A stretch of DNA of 64,000 nucleotides from Solen grandis (Eukaryota; Mollusca; Bivalvia; Adapedonta; Solenidae): assembly GCA_021229015.1 (NCBI GenBank), contig CM037782.1, positions 40,664,319-40,728,318 on the forward strand, in the 5' to 3' direction. The notes under the pieces are model-generated. The model was not told where the DNA came from. It saw only the letters and a list, made by a program, of their open reading frames with translations, and did no database searches. Positions 11,299-23,420 of this stretch are shown here, one piece after another; position 1 is the first letter of the stretch, and every line of letters begins with the position of its first letter. The position numbers were made by a program, and so were the translations under genes.

Positions 11299-13734
11299 AT
11301 GCCCTTTTTTTCCCCTGCAGTATCCCTATTCCCCATTTCAATTTTGCGCACTTACTATTTCTTACCGACATGTAGTACCTTTATATTTTTAAGTACTTTC
11401 TTCAAGAAGCTATGCATAAATTCTGATCGAAACAAAGACTACATCTAGGTGCACAAAAGGGAAATATCAAGTTGATGTTGCTTATATCTATGCTATTAGT
11501 TATCAACACCTGACAAATGTATGAACAACAGTTATAAATTTGGCATCATATTTCACATGAATAGGAAATCAGAATATTTCTTATATCAGATTTGATAACA
11601 TTTCCAAGCTATGAACCTCTCCTTCAACTGCAAGAACTTTGATATATAATTTTCCTTTACGTCACAGTGTGACTTTCTGTTCACTTGGCTAACGGCGATT
11701 TTTAGCATTTTTAGAGATGCTAATACTTGTAAATCTGTTAATCTCAGCAGATAAGCAAGGGTGCATAGCTCTGAACTGTCTTAAAAAGGATTTGAAGAAA
11801 AGCACATTGTTTAAATTTTACATTCTAGTTCAATATTTCAGATGTCTTAATCTACCCATATTTTTTTCGGCGTAGCTGTATAATTTCGATTTCAACTCGC
11901 ATCTTAAACCAATCAAATGTACGCTAACAGCGGTAAATAATTCTAAGCTGAATAAAAGGACTCCTGTTATTGGTTAACGCATCGTTATGGACTATAAAAT
12001 TACTGTAAATAAGGGGTGCAGCTTGTATATATCATTCAGCTTGGTGTTATTACTTTCCTTTTTGATGTAAACATGAAAGTGATTTCAGTAAGTTAAATAC
12101 AATCCTTTTCCATCAATTGAGGAATGCTACTTTGTGAAAATGATTTAAAACAACAACAAAAATCCACCGTGTTATGACATGAAACCCCTTAATTACTATG
12201 TATATTGAATTCTTCCAGCCTGCCGAGATGCTCTCATTGAAAATTAATTCGCCAAAACCAAAACAACTAATAACGCTTTTATATCATAATTGTCATATGC
12301 AATAATGATATGAAAAAATATCAAACAAGCCTATTTACAGATATAATTTTTTGTATTACCGTCTATAAATAAGTATATTTCATAGAAAAAATACTGAACT
12401 ATTTCTAGAGCGTACTAAATTTGTTGTGCGTCGGTCTTTCGCGCGCTTTTCCTGGGAATGTTCTAGAAGACTGGAAATCTCGTTTATCTTTCATCCTACG
12501 CCGAATATCTTTTTTAAAGATATTTCTTGTTTATTATAGACAGAAATTAACATCCACAATGGAAAACTTCCATGTTATCATTACAGTACAAACCAGGGTG
12601 AAAGGATTAATTTCTCAATCACTCACTCAAAACCTTAAAAATAGGTTTAATAAAACAAATAAAAGTGGGTAGCAATGAACATAATGCGTGCCCCCCCCCC
12701 CACTTCCTAACAAAATCAACAACTCTGCAATCTTTTGAAGTAAACACTACATTAAATTTCTTTCCATATAAAGACTCCTTAAACATATGGATTCGTCTCC
12801 TACGTACCTAAGTCTACTTTTGCAGGCATCTTGGCAATGGCTCAGCCTCATTTCCAGAGAACCAAACCCAAGAAATAATAACGGCAATTATATTTATCAG
12901 AAACAGTATTGTCTTTGGTGGCTGAATCAATTACAGGAGCTCTTATTACGGGTTTAAATTGCAAGCACCATTATTCGCCATAATCTTTTAACACTTTGCA
13001 TAATGTATTTGATCTATACAACAGGATAGAATGGCACCAACATTAGCCAAAATGTCCCCCTCGAGAAACACGAGGAGAAAAAAATGGATTCTTACGTAAA
13101 AGCTTTTTCCTCTCCTTTGGAATAATGGAAAGCAATGCCACATGCCAAATGGAGATCACAAAATGCATAAACTATGGCTGAACATTAGTTTGGTTATAAA
13201 CAATAGCTGCAGCTGTATTTTTATTGGTCTACTAGAGACAGCAAACAATTAGCTTTATAATCTCTGTTTTCCAAGAAGTAACCCAAGTTGGCTCCATCTC
13301 TATATCTCTATATTCAGACAAAACGTATATTAATCTAGATAAATGTGTGTGTTTAACTCTGCGCTAATGTGCCCACTGTAACATTACTGTCATACTTTGT
13401 ACCTGATTTCAATATTAAATGTAGTACTTCTTCCTGTGCCTTTCTTCTCAAAAAAGTATGAGCCATAAAGCATTGGAAGAAATGCAAGGAATTACCCTTA
13501 CATGCTGAGTGCTAACAAAGGGAGATTATATAATAGTGCTATTTTGAATGACCTAGTTGTTCCAGCCAGGGGTAAAACCATCCCTTTCATTTATGCCTCA
13601 GACAAATTACCCGTGCCATGTCTGTATCAATAATGAAATCATACAATTTTATACAAGCTCTTAATTAATTTTTGTGTGTGGTCACATTAGATACAGGACT
13701 TGTAAAAATTGATCATGCTTGTGTTGCAAGCAAA
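11299..13734. other. Unannotated stretch with one promoter-like segment
   Basis: No convincing coding region; the 83-codon frame at 12421 has no recognisable domain. A run of 12 C lies near 12690. The promoter-like segment near 12 kb is listed separately. Confidence 0.4.
11993..12087 (+). promoter_or_regulatory. Possible promoter and tiny first coding exon
   Basis: CCAAT-type words in both orientations (aaccaatcaaatg near 11910 and tattggttaacg near 11969) precede TATAAAAT at 11993. At 12073 an ATG opens a five-codon stretch (M-K-V-I-S) that ends at a near-ideal splice donor (GTAAGT at 12088). This could be the first exon of a gene whose later exons I cannot find. All of it could also occur by chance in AT-rich DNA. 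Confidence 0.25.
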
Positions 13735-14575
13735 TTGTTACCAAGTCATGGTGGCCCTTAATCCCTTACCTGATTACTGACCATGCCTTACCCATGATCA
13801 CACTTGACCAAGATATTATGAAGACAAACATGCTGAGCAAGTCTGATAAAGATTGAGTCAACAATAGGGCCATCATGGCCCTGAATTGCTCACCTGATCA
13901 TAAATGAGCAACATATGTTGGATTTTTCATATTGACCTACTTTTTGACCCCACATGAACCTCTTTCGAGCTTGTCCAATTTTTATGGAAACAGACATTCT
14001 GACCATGTTTCATGAAGATATGGCCAAAAATGTGGCCTCTAGAGTGTTAACAAGGTTTTTCTAAGATTTGAACTCATGACCTACTTTTTGACCCCACATG
14101 ACCCAAATTCGAACCTGCCCAAGATTTTATAGAAACAAACATTCTGAACAAGTTTCATAAAGATTGAGCCAAAAATGTGGCCTCTAGAGTGTTAACAAGG
14201 TTTTTCTAAGATTTGACCTCATGACCTACTTTTTGATCCCACATGACCCAAAATTGAACTTGTCCAAGATTTTATGTAAACAAACATTCTGACCAAGTTT
14301 CATGAAGATTGGGCCAAAACTGTGGGCTCTAGAGTGTTAACAAGGTTTTTCTGTGATTTGACCTCATGACCTACTTTTTGACCCCACATGACCTAACTTT
14401 TGAACTTGTCCAAGATTTTATGGAGACAAACATTCTGACCAAGTTTCATGAAGATTGGCCTAAAAATATGGCCTCTAGAGTGTTAACAAGCCAAATTGTT
14501 GACGATGCATGTCGCACGCCGGACGAAGGGCGATCACAAAAGCTCACCTTGAGCATATTGTGCTCAGGTGAGCTT
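13735..14575 (+). repeat. Pearl-like element with hairpin 3' terminus (copy A)
   Basis: The 5' part has a hairpin gggccatcatggccc (13867-13881) followed by gctcacctgat. A diverged second start (catggtggccc) lies near 13742. Four units of about 145 bp follow, marked by gacctactttttga at 13934, 14078, 14223 and 14368. The 3' end is a GAC-rich passage and a hairpin at 14542-14573 in which GCTCACC plus TGAGCA pairs with TGCTCAGGTGAGC. 'Pearl' elements of bivalves, later linked to Helentron-type HINEs, have this plan of tandem core units and a hairpin end; the assignment here is inferred from architecture. Confidence 0.6.
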
Positions 14576-15240
14576 AAAATGTGACTTGTGGGGGTTTAAA
14601 AAAGATTTAAACTAGATTTGACATAGTGACCTACTTTTTGACCCCTCCCCATCCATGAGTGAATTAGACTGAGACATTATCAAGACATACAGCATGAGCA
14701 AGTTTGAGGAAGACTGGATGAAAATAGTGGCTTCTAGAGTGTAAGCACTAAAATTGTTGACATTTTTTTATATAATTAAAGGGCCATTAAACACTTGACC
14801 TAATGGTCAGTCATAATTAAACTAATCTAAAAGATTATGACCATAAACATTTTTGTAAAGTTTTAAGAAGACTGCTTAAGAAATGAAGATGCTAGGGTGT
14901 AAACAAGATTGATATGGCATTTTTATTAATATAGGGCCATAACTCCTGACCTAGTAGACATTTAACTTGACTGAGAAATTACGGTCATAAACATTGTCAT
15001 ACAGTTTGAAGATTATTGCTAAAGAAATGAAGATGCTAGAGTTAAAACAATGTGAAATCTGGTTGTTTTTTTTATAAAAAAAAGGGGCATTACTCCTGAC
15101 CTAATTGGCTGATCACAGCCATAATCGAAACATTATGGTCATTAACATTATCATAAAGTTTAAAGATGATTGTTTAAGAAATGAAGGTGCTAGAGTGTAA
15201 ACACATTAAATTGTTGACGACGCACGATGGACACTCACGG
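14576..15240 (+). repeat. Diverged relatives of the same tandem units
   Basis: Units of about 155 bp with phrases such as agggccat...actcctgacctaat, cataaacatt, gaagattattg and aagaaatgaagatgctaga continue after copy A. They end in ttgttgacgacgcacgatgg, a shortened GAC-rich tail without the terminal hairpin. Confidence 0.5.
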
Positions 15241-16070
15241 AATCTAATATGATACCCATAGTAACTCTTACTACCGTAAGCACTCATGTATTGTGCGCAC
15301 TCATGTATAGTGCACATCCCGAGTTGGAGGTTCAAAACCTTGGTAAAAATCTATTTCCTTCTATAATGCGCACTCATTCTTCGTACATCGAGGAGGCCGC
15401 GTTTTGTTTAGCCCTGGGTATTTTGCGGATATTCGATTGAACTACAGGTAACAAAAGTTCTACTGCTTCCGAAAGTCAGTCATTGCGATGATTATAATTC
15501 ACACCTCTATATTCCCCACATTCAGCTTGCATTGTTACGTTAATGTTCATTATGACCAATACTTTGAGTAATTGTCTTCAAATACTGACACCTTCTGCTT
15601 GTTTGTTGCAAGTTCCTTTCCAATTGGAATATGAGGTACACAATTATCTTTAACTGAACAGTTCTGTCCAAAATTGAACTAACTAGCAAAGAATATCATC
15701 TGAATGTACTAAAAACAATCAACTGATTGTATAATCATGACATAATGACAGTAATGGTTTGTTTCAGTAATGACGATTCAAATATCGCATTTGGCTTCAT
15801 GTTGTCAATGATTTATTATGTAAAGTAAAGTACTGAACGCATTCTGGGTGATTTACAGCGATATATGACCAAAGACAGCAATGATTTCGTAAACATTTCT
15901 TTCACAATTATATTGAAGAAATCACAAACAGACAACAATTTTCTGGCAAGTAATATATGATAAAGCTTTAAGGTATAACCCCCCTAATACCCATATATTA
16001 TTCCATATCTTGCCACTGGATGGAAATATTTTCATGAAACTTTGTCACTTTGAAGACATCCAAAATTAAC
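15241..16070. other. Unannotated stretch
   Basis: No gene or delimited repeat seen. The 63-codon frame at 15249 has no recognisable feature. Confidence 0.4.
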
Positions 16071-17450
16071 TAGAACTGCCATTGTAATGGCACAAATACC
16101 CCCCTACATGTCGTTTTGTCACAGGGATTTTAATACAAATAACATGTAGGTCAGAGACATGTAAATGTATTGGCTCAACAAGGAAAATAAATAATATTAA
16201 CACAAACATAAATTTATATGGATGAAAATTAAGTATGAAAATTTACAAAGGGCAATAACTCCAAAACTACATGACAAAGAGTTATGGTTCATGGTCACTG
16301 CATGCCCCCTAAATGAGATCTATCCACATATGAAGTTTCATCTTGATATCTTTTATACTTTTTGAGTTACGGCCCAGACAAAATTAAGTATGAAAATTTA
16401 CAAATGACAATAACTCTAAAATTACGCGACAGAAAGTTATGGTTTTTGGTCACTGCACGCCCCCTAAATGAGATCTATCCACAAATGAAGTTTCATCTTG
16501 ATATCTTTTATACTTTTTGAGTTACGGCCCGGACAAAAATTTAGTATGAAAATTTACAAAGGACAATTACTCCAAAATTACGTGACAGAGTTATGGTTCT
16601 TGGTCACTGCATGCCCCCTCAATGAGATCAATCCACTTATGAAGTTTCATCTTGATGCCTTATATCCTTTTTGAGTTACGGCCCGGACAAAAATTAAGAC
16701 TGAAAATTTACAAAGGACAATTACTCCAAAATTATGCGACAGAGAGTTATGAATCTTGATCACTGCACTCCCTCTCAATGAGATCTATCCACATATGAAG
16801 TTTCATCTTGATATCTTTTATACTTTTTGAGTTACGACCCGAACAAAAATTTGGTATGAAAATTTACAAGTGTAATAAACTCCAAAATTACGCAACAGAG
16901 AGTTATGGGTCTTGGTCACTGCATGCCCCCTAAATGAGATCTATTCACATATGAAGTTTCATCTTGATATCTTTTATACTTTTTTGAGTTACGGCCCGGA
17001 CAAATATTAAGTATGAAAATTTACAAAGGACAATAACTCCAAAATTACGCGTCAACAGAGAGTTATGGTTCATGGTCACTGCACGTCCCCTTAATGAGAT
17101 CTATCCACATATGAAGTTTCATCTTGATGCCTTTTATACTTTTGAGTTACAGCCCGGACAAAAATTAAGTATTGAAATTTACAAAGGGCAATAACTCCAA
17201 AATTACGCAACAGAGAGTTATGGTTCTTGGTTACAGCAATCACCCTCAATGAGATCTATCCACATATGAAGTTTCATCTTGATGCCTTTTATACTTTTTG
17301 AGTTACGGTCCAGACAAAAATTAAGAATGAAAATTTACGAAGGGCAATAACTCCAAAATTATGCGACAGAGTTATGGTTCTTGGTCACTGCACTCCCCCT
17401 CAATGAGATTTATCTACATATGAAGTTTCATCTAGATATCTTTTATCTGA
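16071..17450 (+). repeat. Pearl-like array of eight ~155 bp units
   Basis: The word gagttatggttc or a close variant recurs eight times, near 16270, 16433, 16588, 16744, 16900, 17060, 17215 and 17370. Each is followed by tggtcactgca, a C-rich passage, atgagatctatccaca and tatgaagtttcatcttgat. The left edge carries tagaac and a hairpin (tgccattgtaatggca, 16077-16092), then a C run. Similar but more diverged units lie at 28680-29150. No open frame runs through the units. Confidence 0.75.
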
Positions 17451-17523
17451 ACACATCAAGGAAAATGGAGAAATCACTTTTTTGTAGTTTTCAAGGGAGC
17501 TAACTCATGACAACAAAATTATA

Positions 17524-18550
17524 ACAAGAGGGCCATGATGGCCCTGTATCGCTCACCTGAGTACCATTGCTCTAAAGGCACTGTATAATGCTACACACTA
17601 AATATCTTAACTCTTGACCTTGTGGTTTCTGAGAAGAAGATTTTCCTTTCTTCCTCTATATAAGCCTATGTAAAATCAAGTGACACCTGGGGCGGACCCA
17701 ATTTGGACCCAAGGGCCATGATTTGAACAACTTTGGTAGAGATCCACTAGACAATGGTACAAGCCTTATATCTAAGCTCTAGGCCATGTGGTGTCTAATA
17801 AGAAGATTTTTCTATTTTTTCCCTATATAAGCCTTTGTAAAATAAAATGACCCCTGGTGCGAGGGCAATTTTGACCCAGAGGTCATTATTTTAACAACTT
17901 TTGTAGTAGCTCACAAGACAATTCTACCAACCAAATATCCAAGCTCTAAGCCTTGCAGTTTTGGAGATGATTTTTCTATTTTTCCTATGTAAAATCAAGT
18001 GACCCCTAGGGCAGGGCCAATTTTCACCCAAGGGCCATGATTTAAACAACTTAAGTAGAGATCAATCAGACAATACTACATACCCAATATCTTAACACCA
18101 GGCCATGTGGTTTCTGATGAGAAGATTTTTCTAGGTTTTCCCTATATAAGCCTATGTAAAATAAAGTGACCCCTGGGGCAGGACAAATTTTGACCCTAGG
18201 GCCATGATTTGAACAATTTTTGTAAAGGTTTATAAGACAATTCTACATGCTGTAGGCCTTACAGTTTTGCAGAAGATTTTCTAAGATTGCATTTTAAAAT
18301 CTATTTTTAGCTCCTGTGACCTACTTTTTCAACCAATCATAATAATTTGTACAATTTTGTTAGAGGACATCATAAGGATGATTTCTGTGAAATTTTGCCA
18401 AAATCCCTTCAGCGGATTAGGAGGAGATGTTGTTTAATGGAAAAAGTTGATGCAAGACGCACACACACATGGACAGATGGACGGACGACAGACGCCGGAC
18501 AAAAGGCAATCATAAAAGCTCATCATGAGCACGTTGTGCTCAGGTGAGCT
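17524..18550 (+). repeat. Pearl-like element with both terminal hairpins (copy B)
   Basis: It starts with aacaagag, the hairpin gggccatgatggccc (17530-17544) and gctcacctgag (17551-17561). Units of about 170-180 bp follow with ctaagctctaggcc, agaagattttt, cctatataagcc and tgacccctggggc. It ends in a GAC-rich passage and the hairpin 18518-18549, whose last bases ctcaggtgagc are the inverse complement of the 5' gctcacctgag. The 66-codon frame at 18347 is repeat sequence, not a gene. Confidence 0.7.
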
Positions 18551-19363
18551 AATTATCTAAGCTCTAGGCCTTACGGATTCATAAAAGAAGATTTTTAAGA
18601 TTTTCCTATATAACTCTATGTAAAACAAGTAACCCCTGGTGCGGGGTCATTTATCACCATAGGGCTATGATTTGAACAATCTTGGTAATGAACCATTAAA
18701 TGATGCTACATACCAAATATCTTAGCTCTAGGCCTTATGGTTTCATAGGAGAAGATTTTTAAAGTTTTTCCTATATAAATCTATGTAAAACAAGTGACCC
18801 CCGGGGCAGGGCCAATTCTAACCCCAGGGTCATAATTTGAACAACTTTTGTAGAGATTCACTAGACAATGCTACAAGCCAAATATCTAAGCTCTAGGCCT
18901 TATGGATTCATAGAAGAAGATTTTTAAAGTTTTTCACTATATAAACCTATGAAAAATAAAATGACCCCTGGGGCGGGGCCAATTTTGACCCCAGGGTCAT
19001 GATCAGAACAACTTTTGTAGATGTTTATAAGACAATTCTACATACCAATCATTAAAGCTCTAGGCCTTACAGTTTTGCAGGAGAAGATTTTCTAAGATTG
19101 CATTTTAAAAATCTATTTTTAGCTCCTGTGACCTACTTATTCACCCAATCAAAATAATTTGAACAACTTTGATAGAGGTCATGATAAGGATGATTCCTGT
19201 GAAGTTTGGTCAAAATCCATCCAGTGGTTTAGGAGGAGAAGTCGTTTGAATGAAAAGTTGACGACGGATGCTCGCACGGACGCAATGACGCACGGACGAT
19301 GGACGACGGACAACGGGCGATCACAAAAGCTCACCTTGAGCACTTTGTGCTCAGGTGAGCTAA
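18551..19363 (+). repeat. Adjoining pearl-like copy lacking a 5' end (copy C)
   Basis: Immediately after the terminal hairpin of copy B the sequence resumes inside a unit (ttatctaagctctaggcc) and continues through four units to its own GAC-rich tail and a perfect hairpin at 19329-19360 (GCTCACC-T-TGAGCAC, loop, GTGCTCAGGTGAGC). The missing start suggests unequal exchange between two copies, or nested transposition. Confidence 0.65.
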
Positions 19364-20480
19364 AAAGGAGGTAATAAAAGAATTTCTGTCATATGTCATA
19401 ACATGTAAATTTGCCTTTAAGATTTCCATGGTTTGACATTTTAAAAGCTTATATTGTGAGGTTATATGCATGGCTTTGATGGTTAATATGGGACATATAC
19501 CTTAACCAGAAGTGAATTACAAGGCATAAAGCTTAATACCAATTTAAAATATAAATACAATAATAAATTATTGACATTGCCGATCACCAATATGGCTTCC
19601 TCGTGGGTGAGGTAAAGTTTGGAAACACTAAGAAAAAACTGAATTCTCATGTACTGAGCACACCCCTTCTCGGAAATCGAAATTTGAGTCATAAAAATGC
19701 GCACCATACACGCGTGTTTATGGTGGGTTTGTACAATTTTTTTTTTAATTACTTGTAATGTTGCACAAGTCTTGTACAGGTCTTCTATGAGACTCTCACA
19801 ACAGTTACTGGTAAAAATTATGTGTATCATACGATCCACTCGGTGCTGTTGCAACTGTATCTGCTTCTTACTACCTCAAAAAAGTGGAAAATTGCACGAG
19901 GGCTCGAAAGCTTTTAACTCAGAATTAAAATCTTCTGAGCTCTATAGCACAAGTACCCAAAATTATCACACAAGTTGCCAATACTGGCATGGAAAAATCA
20001 ATTTTTGTCTTAAAAATGGCTTGTAGACAACTCTTTACTCTTTTGAATAATGTGTCTGAGCAGGCATCTTGCTATTGGATGCTTTTAGCAGAGACAACAT
20101 TCTTAAAGGTGATCAACCAAGTTTCTCATCTACTACGTACTTAAACCAAGACAGGACGAAATATTGATTTCTATCTGACATTTAAAAGTTGTTTTTCTAC
20201 TACGCTAATAGGTAAGTATACTTAATTCAACCCGTAGAAAAGCAGATATTTATTACTTCATAGTCTAAAGGTCTGAAAACTGACAATATTACTCGAAATG
20301 TTAAAAATTGACATTAATTTCAAAAACTGTATTAATTTCAGACAAATTTAATGCAAACTACTCTCATAATTTTTATGATGAATTTAACCTTACAATTAAA
20401 AATCTGCTTTAATTTCAAGAGCACAGAATGTTGGAGCCAGTGCTCATAAATTTGATTATTAAACGGATGCATGGGCTTTA
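19364..20480. other. Unannotated stretch
   Basis: Overlapping frames of 123 codons (-, 19483-19854) and 109 codons (+, 19697-20026) occupy this stretch. Neither has a recognisable domain and they overlap on opposite strands, so I do not call a gene. Confidence 0.35.
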
Positions 20481-20516
20481 CATCCAACCAACAGTATTTC
20501 AGTCATCGGGAGACAA
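20481..20516 (-). mobile_element. SINE 3'-tail fragment
   Basis: The segment contains caacagtatttcagtcatc followed by gggagacaa, the reverse complement of the conserved SINE tail seen complete at 60720. Only the tail is recognisable. Confidence 0.5.
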
Positions 20517-20721
20517 GCCGTTTATACGCTGCCTCACAGCAGTAAGTGGCATACAGAATTTTGCCTGGTTTTATCAAGAGAGGGTCAATTGTGACCCCTT
20601 GGTACATAAACAGACAAAGTTTGAAACATTTTTAGGTTCAGACAGTTCGAAGATCAAAATAGACCATTCTGAGCATCATGAATCCCTGGACAAAGCTGTG
20701 AGCACTTGTGATATATCATGA

Positions 20722-21475
20722 CCTCAGGAACACTAATCTGACACCAGGCAGAACTCCAATAAAGTAAACTCATGGAAGAATATACTGAACAAATTTGGTA
20801 TGGCATGGCTGAGGATAAAACCTACAACCATTTCTTCTGAAGGTAGACACTCTCACCACTATCATATTTATCTGCTAAACATTCAGTTCAGTCCAGAGTT
20901 TGTATCCAAAAAAATAAAAAATATGTTAAAGATTTACTTTGACAATTATCTGTGCCTAACTTTTCATGTTGATCAAAAAAATTCTTCCAATTACAACTGC
21001 TCTTGGGTTGGACTCGTACTTTTCCCATGGAAAAAGTCATGAAAATCATTGAGAGAGTAGACCAGTGAGGAATATACAGATAATATATTATCACCACAAA
21101 AACAATCATTCATCAAAACCACTTCAATTCAAACCCCAAAAAGAAATAAATATACAAAATAATAAAGACCTTGATCTTTATCCTTGTCACAAAATAATGT
21201 TGACGTGGCCTGAAAATAAGTGTAGATTTAGAGTACGTTGTATTTGTCAGGTAGGCCAGAGTGGAACTGTGTTAAACGATTTTGGTTATATAAGGTTTAT
21301 CACAGATTTCTTTTATTACCTTTTGTTCAGAATGAGATATGATTAGGGTTTGAAATAGTTGTATCTACTGTTTTGCTAAGTTTTAAGTGTATTAAGAGAG
21401 ATGTTTAAGGTTTAGAAGTTTAAACCTATAGTTTCTTTACATAAGCCCTTTTTATCAGTATACCTCAGTGTTGTC
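20722..21475. other. Unannotated stretch
   Basis: Short frames on both strands (80, 93 and 73 codons) show no domain or convincing splice structure. No repeat boundary was found. Confidence 0.35.
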
Positions 21476-22915
21476 AGTGTTTCTCGGGATGCACGGGATT
21501 AAGCGATTTACAATATATTGCACGATTCACGTGATATTTGTTTTTTAAGAGTAAATCGGAGGGTTTTAGTATATAAGCTGATTTGTATGGAGCCTCAGTG
21601 TCAGATATCGATGGGAGCTACGGAGGATACCTGGTCCAGTCTAGAGTATTCTGACCAAATTTCATACGGAGCTTGTGTGAGTAAAATTTTATTTTGTATT
21701 TCATTTTTGCAGGTAGATATGAAACTTAGATTTATTTTAAACATTTATTTTGTAGATTGTTGTATTGTTTCTTCTCAGGGAAACGAGTGTACAATCATAT
21801 TTAATTCTCGGTAGTTTTTGAAGTTTTGGTTCTATAGGCCAAGGAATCTAAGTACATAGCTCCGCATTATTATGTATATTTGATGTAATTTTGAGAATAA
21901 TTATATTAGTTTATAGGTATGTCCTTAATTTTGATATTACCTGAATATACATGGAAGCATCGTCCAACAGTATTTGTTTTGGTTAAAAACGTGGAGTTGT
22001 ATGGAATGTCTGGTATATAATTGCTAACGAGGACGGTTCTGTTTAATGTAATTAAAGGGTATGGAATATCTGTTTGGTATATAATTGCGAACAACAAGGG
22101 CAGTTTCTACGTTAATGAGCTTATGTAAAACCATAATATTGTTGTATGGTATAAAATGCACGTATGTAATACCAGAGATTTGTTATTTGGTATGAAAGTA
22201 GTATTATGAAGTAATACAGTGTCTGCACATTATATTTGGCGTGATAAGTAAATAAGAGCTATTTATTGTTTGTAGCCGTATTTAGTTGGGGCATGGAGCC
22301 TATGTAAGCCGGAAGGTTACAGTCGTTACGGGACCCCACTGGTAGACTACGTCACAAGGACGGGAGAATCTACGCATGCGTCATATGGACGACAGGGTGT
22401 CTACGGTGGACTAGTCGTAATAAGTTATGTAATCTGGGTGGTCACAGTCGATACGGGACCCCATTGGTAGACTACGTCGTAAGGACGGGAGAATCTACGT
22501 ATGCGTCATATGGACGACAGGGTGTCTACGGTGGACTAAGTGGATCACACATACTGAAGGGACAGCGACGACAGGAAGTCAGTGTTCATCGACAAGAGCA
22601 TGTGTTATAGTGTATGAGTACTGTGAATTTAGGAATCATTTTGTGAATGTGGCACATTGAAGTGCATTTGTATCAGTAAGCCATTATGTAGTTAATATGC
22701 GGGCTTAAAGTGAAAACAGGACGTTCAGTGCTGTTATTATTTATTATTGTACCAACAGATAGAGACAGTTAGCCGGCAGTTTTTTTTTTCATATTCTTTA
22801 ATTCTTTTTCTAATATTCTCATTGTTTATATTTTTATATTAAATATAATTTTAAAGAAAGTTGTTTGGTATTTATTCTACCTTAGAGAGTTGTCCGCCCT
22901 TGATCATTTTGTTTA
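21476..22915 (+). repeat. Possible LTR-like or retroelement promoter region
   Basis: A unique-looking block holds internally repeated passages: tggtatataattgc occurs twice near 22013 and 22075, and a 125 bp unit is duplicated at 22301-22550. It ends in an A/T-rich zone with tattaaatataa and then ttgtttggtatttattctac. Internal duplications and a late A/T-rich zone suit a long terminal repeat. I see no matching second LTR, primer-binding site or polyprotein, so this remains a guess. Confidence 0.25.
22301..22550 (+). repeat. Two-copy tandem duplication, 125 bp unit
   Basis: Bases 22319-22413 and 22444-22538 match closely, both containing acgggacccca, ggtagactacgtc, catatggacgacagggtgtc and tacggtggacta. 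The spacers before them are also related (tatgtaa...gg), giving a full unit of 125 bp. The block is more GC-rich than its surroundings. Confidence 0.85.
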
Positions 22916-23221
22916 CAATCCTAAAATATCTAGGTCTGCACTATTCTAGAACCTTAGGTCAGTGTCTGCTTATTATTGTAAATTGATCAAACATTCCCTC
23001 ATTTGCAACTCTCCCAAGTACTCCCTTAATCATGAATACAGTATCTAAAGCAGGGATATAATCATGACATTTTGCAAGAATTCTCACATAATCCAAGAAA
23101 TCATTATCAAATGCTACAAATTGGGGAAAAAAATATTTTCTGACAGCATTTTTAACAGATGTGTAAAATCTTCGTTCTATCTTGGCTGGTTCTGTTGAAT
23201 TTCAGATCATCTCTTACTCTA

Positions 23222-23345
23222 TTTTAACCCTTGCTGTGCTGTGAGCACTTGTGACTGCCTTAGCGACCAGACCAGTGCAGACCAAGATCAGTCTTTAAAT
23301 TTGGTGTGAACTGTTGGTGTAACTTAGTCAATAAATTTTCAGCAA
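23222..23345 (+). mobile_element. Possible piggyBac-type end fragment
   Basis: TTAACCCTTGCTG at 23224 has the TTAA target and CCCTT start of piggyBac-type ends. It is followed by ccagaccagtgcagacc and agatcagtct, words of the type found in the hairpin inside the piggyBac element at 49.6 kb. No matching right end was found. Confidence 0.3.
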
Positions 23346-23420
23346 GCAACCCCATATACATGCAGGGTTGTCAAAATGTTTCAGAGTAGGCAATTTTCTT
23401 TTTAAATTAACAGATTAAGC

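Noticed and set aside
12490..12530. Passage cgccgaatatcttt...aaagatattt, also near 61612
   Set aside because: The shared part is short and mostly an A/T palindrome; I could not extend homology on either side, so I do not call a repeat.
19483..20026. Overlapping 123- and 109-codon frames on opposite strands
   Set aside because: There are no recognisable motifs and they overlap each other; probably a decayed repeat.
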